From Microbulbifer okhotskensis (GTDB taxonomy: Bacteria; Pseudomonadota; Gammaproteobacteria; Pseudomonadales; Cellvibrionaceae), in NCBI RefSeq assembly GCF_023895975.1, contig NZ_JALBWM010000047.1, forward strand, positions 1 to 32,498: a stretch of DNA of 32,498 nucleotides, given 5' to 3'. The notes under the pieces were generated by a model. It saw only the letters and a program-made list of their open reading frames with translations, was not told where the DNA came from and did not search any database. Numbering within the stretch: the stretch's first letter is position 1; the number at the start of each line of letters is the position of its first letter. Below are positions 1 through 6,690 of the stretch, one piece after another. The position numbers and the translations under genes were made by a program.

Positions 1-424
1 GAGCGGTACAGTGACTATGGGGCTATAGCTGCATGAAACTGTCCGAAGTGTTGATTAGCTGAAAATCGAAATATATCGAATTCAGGCTGTATTACCTTGT
101 AGTGATATATTAATTTTTCCAATACCAAAAGTTTGAAATTCTTATCTTTGAACTCTGCGTATTCACTCATCTTTACGGTTCCCTATGCCAAGTCCGATAT
201 CTGCATTATTATCCACAGCCATTTTAAAGGTGGGGAACTTTTTTTCGGTTGAAGGTAGAAGAGTAGTTCCCACTTTAAAGAGTAAGAAATGCAGTTATTA
301 CTGTGGTTCCTGGAGGGTGTGAAGCGTTGGATACACTATATAGGTGAATTTCAATCGAAAGAGGATTGATAATTCTTGCGATGTGGTTTTTTTTGCAGTA
401 ATAGACAGCTGGGGGATACTTGAA
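1..424. other. Non-coding AT-rich left edge
   Basis: No convincing gene is seen in these 424 bases. Short open frames (e.g. 344-592 plus, 298-516 minus) overlap the end of the TenA-like gene and have no family resemblance or ribosome site. One perfect DnaA-box consensus 9-mer (TTATCCACA) lies at 209-217, but it is alone. The gene to the left is outside the window. Confidence 0.6.
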
Positions 425-1198
425 TTAGTTTGTATCCTGATCGGGGTTTTCGCTGGTTTCAAATGCCTGCCAGAATTCCCGTTCGTAGGCTTGGATGAGC
501 CGTACTCGGATTTCAATATCGGATTCTCGAATGCCCGATGCCAGTCCTTTCGCGATTATCTCGGTGGCTTGCTGTCTGAATCCGTTCGGTAGCTGTGTAA
601 AAGCCATCAGATAGCTGAGTTGCTTGTTTGATAATTTTTTGTACTGTCTAAGTGCTTTTGCCACCCGCGTGGTATTTTTTCCAAAGCTTTGAAAGTTGAT
701 AAGCAGCGCGGCAGCAATTTCAGCTGGTTGGGCGTAGTTGGCTAGCCAGGCAGTATAGGCTGGGTAGGCCTGTGCGCTCGCAAGCGGTTGGTATTGGGCG
801 ATTTGTTCTGGGGAAATGCCCAATGCTTGAAGGAGGATGGGCATTTGTTTGCTGGCCTGGATCTCTGCAATCGTTATTCCAATAAAAAACGCCCTTGTGT
901 TTTTGCCGGGTATACCACCAAAGCGGTGTAGTGATAGTGCGCTACTTCTTAAGTCCGAAAGGTTAATCAGGCGCTGCTCCATCGCAAAGGCTTGAAGCTT
1001 TGAGTCCGGTAATGTGTTCTTTTCTAGCTGTTGCACAAACGCTGGGGAAGCGTTGTTGAGATATTGTTGTTCAAGGCGTTGGATCAAGGTTTTTGCAGCT
1101 TGTTGGTTGGTCGCAACGTCCGCTGTTGCGCCTTGAGTCGCGGTGAGAAGAATGATCAGTCCGAAAAATCCAATGCCTACTAGTTGCATATTGACCAT
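425..1198 (-). CDS. Exported TenA/heme-oxygenase-fold protein
   Basis: The 257-residue product begins with a typical Sec signal peptide: a hydrophobic segment from about residue 5 to 20, ending in an ATA motif before Asp. The rest is helical and resembles the TenA/PqqC (heme-oxygenase-like) fold: an early LEKNTLPDSKLQAFAMEQ stretch, a DLRSSA helix, a YPAYTAWLA helix and an INFQSFGKNTTRVAKAL helix, in the order seen in TenA-like proteins. No cysteine is present in the mature part, so the nucleophile of classical thiaminase II is missing and thiamin hydrolysis is unlikely. A longer frame opens at 1231, but the ATG at 1198 is preceded by GGAG eight bases upstream and gives the clean signal peptide, so I choose it. 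It lies 82 bases after mtfA on the same strand and may be co-transcribed. Function is unknown; the fold assignment comes from motif resemblance only. Confidence 0.6.
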   Translation of the reverse strand: MVNMQLVGIGFFGLIILLTATQGATADVATNQQAAKTLIQRLEQQYLNNASPAFVQQLEKNTLPDSKLQAFAMEQRLINLSDLRSSALSLHRFGGIPGKNTRAFFIGITIAEIQASKQMPILLQALGISPEQIAQYQPLASAQAYPAYTAWLANYAQPAEIAAALLINFQSFGKNTTRVAKALRQYKKLSNKQLSYLMAFTQLPNGFRQQATEIIAKGLASGIRESDIEIRVRLIQAYEREFWQAFETSENPDQDTN

Positions 1199-1280
1199 TA
1201 TTCCAACTCCGCTGCTGATCGAATCAAGCATAGCAGCAGGAGAAATAGCGGTGGGCAGCCTGTCACTGGTTCAAGAGCGT

Positions 1281-2129
1281 TTAAGCAGTGTTACTGCTTG
1301 CGTTAATGAGTGCGGCTGGGTCCAGGCGATAAAAATGGCTCAACTCTTTATAGAGTTCCGGGTGTAAGGTGCGCGTCGCGATTGGGATCATGTAGAAGCT
1401 TTCGGTCGCCACAGCAAAGAACTCGGCGGGAGATTGAGCTCCGTATAAATCCAGTACAGAAGGGCTTGCGCCAGGAAACTCGCCAAATTCCGCTCTTTGT
1501 CTTAGGCGACGAAATTCCCGGCTCATTACCGCAGCCCAGGTGGCGCCCTCTTCGGTACTTTCGAATAGTGGGCGCCCGTCAAAGTAGCCATCTTCCTCAT
1601 CGACTTTGTGGGCAAACTCATGTAGGGCGACATTGTGGCCCTGTTCGGGGGATTGCAGATTGCCCTCTAAATCTCCCCAGGAGAGGACCACTGGGCCACG
1701 GTAGTGGGCCTCCCCCGCTCGCGCACTGGGCCTGGCTGTTTCTATATATCCCTCTCTGCGAATTTCGTGGGCCACATAGGTGTTGGGGTAGAGCAGCAGG
1801 CTGTATAGGTTGGGGTAGCATTCATTCTTACGCCCGAGTAGTAACAGGCATGCGTGTGCGGCAATGACTACTTTCATCCGTTCGTTGACCTGTAGGCCAT
1901 CGCAGCCAACAAATTCTTTATCGTGCAAAAAAAGGGCAATATTGCCGCGAAGCTCCTGCTGTTGGTTCGCATTTAAGTGATGATATAGCGGTAGCGTTTC
2001 TTGCAGTAATTGCAATTGCTCTCTGTTTAGCGCTTGCGAGCGGAGGTAGCTAATACGCCAGCGATGATAGAAATGTGGCACGAGCCAAATGGTCAGCGCC
2101 AGCAGAATAATAGCGATAAATGCACTCAC
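1281..2129 (-). CDS. mtfA: MtfA-type M90 zinc metallopeptidase, membrane-anchored
   Basis: The 282-residue protein carries the zinc-peptidase motif HEFAHKVD at residues 170-177 (two His ligands, catalytic Glu171). The SPAEFFAVATE segment around 233-243 probably supplies the third ligand (Glu236). These features match the M90 family typified by E. coli MtfA, an aminopeptidase-like enzyme that binds the glucose repressor Mlc/DgsA and so relieves ptsG repression. Unlike soluble E. coli MtfA, this copy starts with one membrane segment (residues about 3-18) followed by basic residues, suggesting an anchor with the catalytic domain in the cytoplasm. The start is GTG, with no strong ribosome site in front of it, so the exact start is less certain than the family call. 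No Mlc gene is in the window, so its partner here is unknown. The TenA-like gene follows on the same strand. Confidence 0.88.
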   Translation of the reverse strand: MSAFIAIILLALTIWLVPHFYHRWRISYLRSQALNREQLQLLQETLPLYHHLNANQQQELRGNIALFLHDKEFVGCDGLQVNERMKVVIAAHACLLLLGRKNECYPNLYSLLLYPNTYVAHEIRREGYIETARPSARAGEAHYRGPVVLSWGDLEGNLQSPEQGHNVALHEFAHKVDEEDGYFDGRPLFESTEEGATWAAVMSREFRRLRQRAEFGEFPGASPSVLDLYGAQSPAEFFAVATESFYMIPIATRTLHPELYKELSHFYRLDPAALINASSNTA

Positions 2130-2792
2130 GATTTCAGCGCCGATTGTCCACTTGAAATATTGTCTTTCAATTCATATTCCTCACCAAGACTACCCTGATG
2201 GTATTTCATTTACTGGTATGTACCCAGATGGAAAATCGCTTGTAAAGCCCGATGTAGTCTCCTCGGTCGATTCGCTGTTCAGATTCATAAAGCAGCATAC
2301 TTACAGATTCTGAGAGGTGAGGGCACTCATCGTTTTGACTGTGATCTTCCCGGTCAGTATTACCCTCCTGCTGCATAATTTTCTTTTTTTAAGTCAAATC
2401 TGCGGGCGGGTTTGCCAGCTTCTCTACAGTCAGGGCTTAATAATTGATTAACGACCTTCGGGTTCTTGCGCGTCTCTAATTGATGCCGGGTTGTCTCATT
2501 CTTTATCAGAATACCCGCATTTTTAGTCATCTACGTAATGCCGATAGCATTTCATTGGTTGGGGTTGTATTGCACCGCCAACTGCAATGACTCACGAAAG
2601 AAATCAAAATATTGGAGAGCTTGACTGTAAATCCCCAAAATTTTGGTACGCCTTGTTTGAGAATGGGGGGCTTGATGCCAAATTCAAGGCCTTGGGCTGG
2701 TTAGGTTGCAGCCTAAGGCCGCTTGATAAATGGTGGTTGCCTGTCAACACTTAGAGCGTCTGGGTGATTTCCCTGTCACTGTGGAGAGACTT
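2130..2792. other. 663-base intergenic region between divergent mtfA and the binding-protein gene
   Basis: This space separates two divergent genes and should hold both promoters, but I see no confident sigma70 pair. The clearest structure is the inverted repeat at 2688-2720, listed separately. An open frame at 2089-2313 has no protein-like character. No RNA gene is recognised. Confidence 0.5.
2688..2720. repeat. 12-bp inverted repeat upstream of the solute-binding protein gene
   Basis: The arms 2688-2699 (GGCCTTGGGCTG) and 2709-2720 (CAGCCTAAGGCC) pair over 12 positions with one G-T wobble around a 9-base loop. The structure ends 72 bases before the ATG at 2793 and lacks a following T-run, so it is not a typical terminator for either strand. 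It could be an mRNA leader hairpin or a regulator site. Confidence 0.5.
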
Positions 2793-3554
2793 ATGCGTTT
2801 GCTGATGGCCTTGCTTGTTTTAATGTTCGGGGTTTGTGTTCAGGTGTTGGCCCAGTCGGGCGGCACGCCGCTAAGAGTGGCGATCGCCGGGGATGCACCC
2901 CCTTATGTGATCGACGGGGCAACCAGCGGGCTGGAGGTGGATATCGTTCGGCAATCGCTACCGGGCTATGCGTTGGAGTTTGTACAGATGGGGTTTGCAG
3001 AAACAGCTCCGGCACTTAAGCAGGGCATGGTCCAGGCGGCAGTCAATGTGATGAAAAAAAAGGATGACGGCCTGTTTTATTCCAACGATATGATCAGCTT
3101 TGCCAATTATGCGATTGCCAAAGCGGGTGCTGGGGTAAAAATTGGCAGTATTGCAGATCTTGCCGGCAAAAAGATCGTCACTTGGCAGGGGGCCCCACAA
3201 TACTTTGGGCCTGAATTCAAAAAAATGTTTGGCCCGAACGGCCCTCAACGGCAGAACCTGATGCAGGCGCAAACGGCTCGAGATCTGGTTGCCCAATTCT
3301 GGAAGATGCCAAATGCCGTCGCTGTAGTGGATATGGCGCTGTTTAAGTACTACAGCAATAAAATGGGTCACACCATGGCGCAGGTGGATCTATTTCAGGT
3401 TTTTCCGCTGCTGACAGATTTCCGCGTGGGCTTTCGTGATCGAAAAGTACGGGACGACTTTAATCGTGGACTGGCGGAGCTATGCAGCAGTGGCCGCTAC
3501 AAAGCGCTACTGAAAAAATACGATGTAATGCAAAAACAGGATATCTGTCGATAA
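2793..3554 (+). CDS. Periplasmic solute-binding protein, SBP_bac_3 family
   Basis: The 253-residue product has a Sec signal peptide (hydrophobic run at about residues 4-18, cleavage after VLA before Gln) followed by an amino-acid-binding-type domain: the opening beta strand LRVAIAGDAPPYV, a LEVDIVRQ helix, the ADLAGKKIVTWQGA hinge segment, and a C-terminal FNRGLAELCSSGRYKALLKKY helix typical of family 3. Such proteins either feed ABC amino-acid importers or act as stand-alone ligand sensors. No permease or ATPase gene is adjacent, which favours an orphan role. An upstream in-frame ATG at 2730 exists, but the ATG at 2793 has GGAGAG four to six bases before it and begins the signal peptide exactly. 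The ligand cannot be read from the sequence. Confidence 0.82.
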   Translation: MRLLMALLVLMFGVCVQVLAQSGGTPLRVAIAGDAPPYVIDGATSGLEVDIVRQSLPGYALEFVQMGFAETAPALKQGMVQAAVNVMKKKDDGLFYSNDMISFANYAIAKAGAGVKIGSIADLAGKKIVTWQGAPQYFGPEFKKMFGPNGPQRQNLMQAQTARDLVAQFWKMPNAVAVVDMALFKYYSNKMGHTMAQVDLFQVFPLLTDFRVGFRDRKVRDDFNRGLAELCSSGRYKALLKKYDVMQKQDICR

Positions 3555-3642
3555 ACCAGTTCTAGCATTCCGGCCTTACTTCATTCGCTTTGTTACTGGC
3601 TGTAAATGCAGCGGCTGATTTGTGAGGAAGTAGGTATCGGGC

Positions 3643-3679
3643 AAAGAAAAAGAGCCTATATCTTGCGATATAGGCTCTT
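3643..3679 (-). terminator. Rho-independent terminator of tRNA-Arg
   Basis: A perfect 13-bp stem (3650-3662 with 3667-3679) closes a 4-base loop. Read on the minus strand it follows the tRNA within ten bases and is followed by a T-rich run (complement of 3643-3650). Confidence 0.88.
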
Positions 3680-3685
3680 CTTGTA

Positions 3686-3762
3686 TGGCGCGCTCGGGAG
3701 GATTCGAACCTCCGACCGCCTGGTTCGTAGCCAGGTACTCTATCCAGCTGAGCTACGAGCGC
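3686..3762 (-). tRNA. tRNA-Arg, anticodon ACG
   Basis: The minus strand folds as a complete 77-base tRNA: 7-bp acceptor stem (GCGCTCG with CGAGCGC), D arm with AGCTGGATAGAG, anticodon stem CTGG/CCAG around loop CTACGAA, T arm GGAGG-TTCGAAT-CCTCC, discriminator G and encoded CCA at 3686-3688. Anticodon ACG (A34, normally edited to inosine by TadA) reads CGU, CGC and CGA arginine codons. It stands alone with its own promoter and terminator. Confidence 0.97.
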
Positions 3763-4123
3763 GTCGTTATGGCTGCGAACTATAGAGAGTTGATTTATTA
3801 CCGTCAACCTCTTTTTGGGAAAAACCCTTAAAAATCCGCAACTTATCGAACTTCTGGGCAACTCTGAGAGCAATTTGCCCGGCTCGACAGGGCGCGAATT
3901 CTGCCGCGCCTGGGGCAAGTTTACAAGCCCTAGATTTAAAAATAGCGCTATTTATTCATGATGGACTTTTGTTGTGTGAAAAGTCAGGGAGCAAACCGGC
4001 ATAAGAGGCGAATGGCGGCGAACTATACTGGATAGCTGAGGGGGTCGCGATGACTCACATCTTCCCATAGCGGGGCTGGCTTGTCGGCCGGGCAGCGGCT
4101 TTCCCCAAACACAGCGAGAAACT
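3763..4123. other. 361-base spacer between tRNA-Arg and ftsH-like gene
   Basis: Apart from the tRNA promoter, this region contains a perfect 14-bp palindrome (AAATAGCGCTATTT, 3940-3953) and a plausible -10 element TATACT at 4024-4029 for the downstream protease gene; no good -35 pairs with it. No gene is seen. Confidence 0.5.
3779..3807 (-). promoter_or_regulatory. Sigma70 promoter of tRNA-Arg
   Basis: On the minus strand, TTGACG (3802-3807) and TATAGT (3779-3784) are separated by 17 bases, close to the consensus. The predicted start is about ten bases before the mature tRNA 5' end at 3762. The GC-rich sequence after the -10 box is the kind linked to stringent control of stable RNA promoters. 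Confidence 0.85.
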
Positions 4124-6100
4124 ATGGCGGATGAGCAGGATCAAGAGCAAAAGCTGCCGCAAGAGGAGCCTCTTTCGCCATTGCCGGGAAAACCGCTGCA
4201 GAAGGGGCCGCTGAGTTGGTTGCAGTACTTTCTGTGGGTTTCCCTGCTGGTTGTGACTGTTCAGTACTGTACTAATGGGCAGCTTCCAGGAAAGCCGACC
4301 GAGCTGGCCTATAGCAGTTTTAAGCAGGAAGTGGCAGCGGGCAAAGTGGCGAGTGTTGTGATTGAGGGTGACAGGGTTACGGGTACCTTTAGAGCTGAGC
4401 TCGGTCAATTGGGAGAGGGAAAGGCAACGGCAAATAAAGAGAGCAAAAAAACACCCCCAGAACGATTCACTACCATTTTGCCATCGGTTCAAGACCCGGA
4501 GTTACTGCCTTTACTGGAGAAGCAAAAAGTAGAGATCTTGGCTGAGTCACCCGGCGGCGGTTTCTTGCAGCGTATGCTGATTCTATTACTGCCCTGGATA
4601 TTGATTATTGGTTTATTAGTCTGGATGGGGCGGCGGATGCAGGAAAAGATGGCTAGCGGTGCTGCCGGCAGTCCATTTGGCTTTGCCCGTTCGCCAGCAA
4701 AGCGCTTTGAGCGCAGTGAGTCCCAAGTGACTTTTGATGATGTGGCCGGATTAGCCAACGCCAAGAAAGACCTGCAGGAAGTGGCTGGCTATCTAAAGAA
4801 TCCGGGGCACTACCGTAAGTTGGGGGCCAAGATTCCCCGTGGGATTCTGTTGATGGGGCCTCCAGGCACCGGAAAAACCCTGATGGCTAAAGCGTTGGCC
4901 GGCGAGAGTGAGGCTCCGTTTTTTAGTATCAGCGGTTCTGAGTTTATCGAGATGTTCGTGGGTGTCGGTGCTTCGCGAGTACGGGATATGTTTTCCGAAG
5001 CCAAGAAGGATGCCCCCTCAATTATTTTTATCGATGAAATTGACTCGGTTGGCCGTGCTCGGGGAGCCGGAGTTGGAGGTGGCCACGATGAAAGAGAGCA
5101 GACGCTAAACCAGATACTGGGAGAAATGGATGGTTTCGATCCCCAGGAAGCCGTGGTCGTGGTGGCTGCAACCAATCGACCGGATGTGCTCGATGCGGCC
5201 CTGATGCGTCCGGGACGCTTTGATCGAAAAATAACCCTGGACTTGCCTGACAAAGCCGCTCGCAGAGAGATTTTGGAAATCCACTCTCGGGATGTGCCTT
5301 TACATGGAAAGGTGGACCTGCAGCGGCTTGCAGCGCTAACGGCCGGTTTTGCGGGCGCCGACCTTGAAAACCTGATTAACGAAGCGGCCCTTTTGGCTGG
5401 CCGGGAGGATAGATCGGCCGTTGACATGGACTGTCTGTTGCGGGCTCGTGACAAAGTAGTTCTCGGCAGCGAGCGGGAGATGGTGATCGGCGAAGAAGAC
5501 AGGGAGATTATTGCCTACCACGAGGCGGGACATGCTCTAGTGGCGACGTTGTTACCGCACGCCGACCCGCTGGAGAAGGCGACTATAATTCCCAGGGGGC
5601 AAAGCTTGGGGGCCACGGAGCAGATTCCTATCGAAGAGCATCACAGTATGCAGGTCAGTTATCTGCGTGATCGTATTGGGGTAATGTTGGGCGGGCGAGT
5701 TGCTGAGCGGGTTGTTTTCAAGGAAGTCAGCACTGGTGCTGAGGCTGACCTGAAGCAGGCTACGGGTTTGGCTCGCCATATGGTCACCCACTGGGGAATG
5801 AGTGAGAAATTGGGCCCCGTCGCCTTCCGTCGAGGGGAGGAGCATATTTTTTTAGGACGTGAAATGGCTCAGCAAAAAGATTTCAGTGAGCACACTTCGG
5901 AGATTATTGATGATGAGATCATCGCCTTAATTAGTGGTATCGAGAAAAAAGTAGAAAAGTTGCTCACAAAAAATCGCAAAAAACTTGATGTATTGGCCAG
6001 AGCGCTTTTGGAAAAGGAAACTCTTGAGGCCCTGCAGATTAATGAAATACTTTTGCATGCCGATACCCGTGGCGATGACGCGACTGCTATTGAGGATTGA
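4124..6100 (+). CDS. ftsH: ATP-dependent zinc metalloprotease, FtsH family (probable second copy)
   Basis: The 658-residue membrane AAA+ protease would degrade misfolded and regulatory membrane or cytosolic proteins. Domains in order: cytosolic N-terminal extension (1-30), membrane segment one (about 32-48), periplasmic loop, membrane segment two (about 148-168), AAA module with Walker A GPPGTGKT (245-252), Walker B IIFIDE (300-305) and arginine fingers near RPGRFDR (362-368), then the M41 protease with HEAGH at 466-470 and probable third ligand Asp542. All key residues are intact, so it should be active. It is not beside rlmE, folP or glmM, where gammaproteobacterial ftsH normally sits, and differs from the E. 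coli enzyme in the 496-505 segment ([10 protein letters not shown]) and the long N-terminal extension; a paralogue is therefore likely. Start choice is moderate because the ribosome site is weak. Confidence 0.93.
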   Translation: MADEQDQEQKLPQEEPLSPLPGKPLQKGPLSWLQYFLWVSLLVVTVQYCTNGQLPGKPTELAYSSFKQEVAAGKVASVVIEGDRVTGTFRAELGQLGEGKATANKESKKTPPERFTTILPSVQDPELLPLLEKQKVEILAESPGGGFLQRMLILLLPWILIIGLLVWMGRRMQEKMASGAAGSPFGFARSPAKRFERSESQVTFDDVAGLANAKKDLQEVAGYLKNPGHYRKLGAKIPRGILLMGPPGTGKTLMAKALAGESEAPFFSISGSEFIEMFVGVGASRVRDMFSEAKKDAPSIIFIDEIDSVGRARGAGVGGGHDEREQTLNQILGEMDGFDPQEAVVVVAATNRPDVLDAALMRPGRFDRKITLDLPDKAARREILEIHSRDVPLHGKVDLQRLAALTAGFAGADLENLINEAALLAGREDRSAVDMDCLLRARDKVVLGSEREMVIGEEDREIIAYHEAGHALVATLLPHADPLEKATIIPRGQSLGATEQIPIEEHHSMQVSYLRDRIGVMLGGRVAERVVFKEVSTGAEADLKQATGLARHMVTHWGMSEKLGPVAFRRGEEHIFLGREMAQQKDFSEHTSEIIDDEIIALISGIEKKVEKLLTKNRKKLDVLARALLEKETLEALQINEILLHADTRGDDATAIED

Positions 6101-6690
6101 TTGCCAAATTATTATTAAGAGCTATTTCGAGATAGACCGATCGGTCAAACACCCTGTGTTCAGCTGTGCCAATTTAGTGAGTATTCAGGGCGTGGAATAT
6201 TGTCCTTTATAGGGTGGGCTTATGGAGTAGCGGAGCCTTGTAGAAGTCTTAGTGACAAGCTATTTAATGATTAGGTGAAATGGTTCGGCTTTTCCTGGTG
6301 TTTAGGTAAAAAATGTCATTGGCATTTTCAAAAGCAATCAATTTTTAAATAGGGTGGGGCGTGAGTGGTGGCGCCCCCAAACAGTGCAAAATTTTATTCG
6401 TTAAAACTTATGTAATTTTTTTCCCTCAAGTTGAGCGAACTTTCCAGGCTAATTGAGTTATTTTTACAGACATTTACGATAAATAGACTTCCACACACGG
6501 TTGGTAGCCTGTAACCTGTTCTTGTCACAGATTCAATTTGAAATCTGTGCCTCTTTATCAGCACGGTCTTGAATCGGAGCTTCACTAAGTCGGAATCTCT
6601 TTTTAGAGGGTAGAGCGGTGAAGCCAAGAGGTACCGATTGCGATGAGTCCGTTGTTGTACATAAAAAAAATAAAACAATGGAGAGAAAAC
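6101..6690. other. 590-base intergenic region upstream of the TonB-dependent receptor gene
   Basis: No gene is supported. A TetR-type palindrome (6133-6148) sits just after ftsH, and an 8-bp dyad (CACAGATT 6526-6533, AATCTGTG 6542-6549) sits about 140 bases before the receptor start. The rest is AT-rich with no recognised riboswitch; I found no cobalamin-type or TPP-type core. Confidence 0.5.
6133..6148. promoter_or_regulatory. TetR-family operator-like palindrome
   Basis: The 12-bp perfect palindrome GACCGATCGGTC (6135-6146) sits inside TAGACC-GATC-GGTCAA. This closely resembles the TAGACC-N4-GGTCTA type of site used by NemR-like TetR regulators. No tetR gene is in the window, so the site is an orphan here and its target is unclear. 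Confidence 0.4.

Noticed and set aside
209..217. Perfect DnaA box near the left edge
   Set aside because: Single site with no neighbours in the visible sequence; kept as a note because the region continues outside the window.
3562..3918. 118-residue minus-strand open frame
   Set aside because: It runs through tRNA-Arg and its terminator, so it is not a protein gene.
6310..6328. AT-rich hairpin after ftsH
   Set aside because: Only six A-T-rich pairs and no clear T-tract beyond the stem; too weak to call a terminator.
6350..6690. Possible riboswitch before the TonB-dependent receptor
   Set aside because: I looked for a cobalamin or TPP core and found none of the conserved segments.
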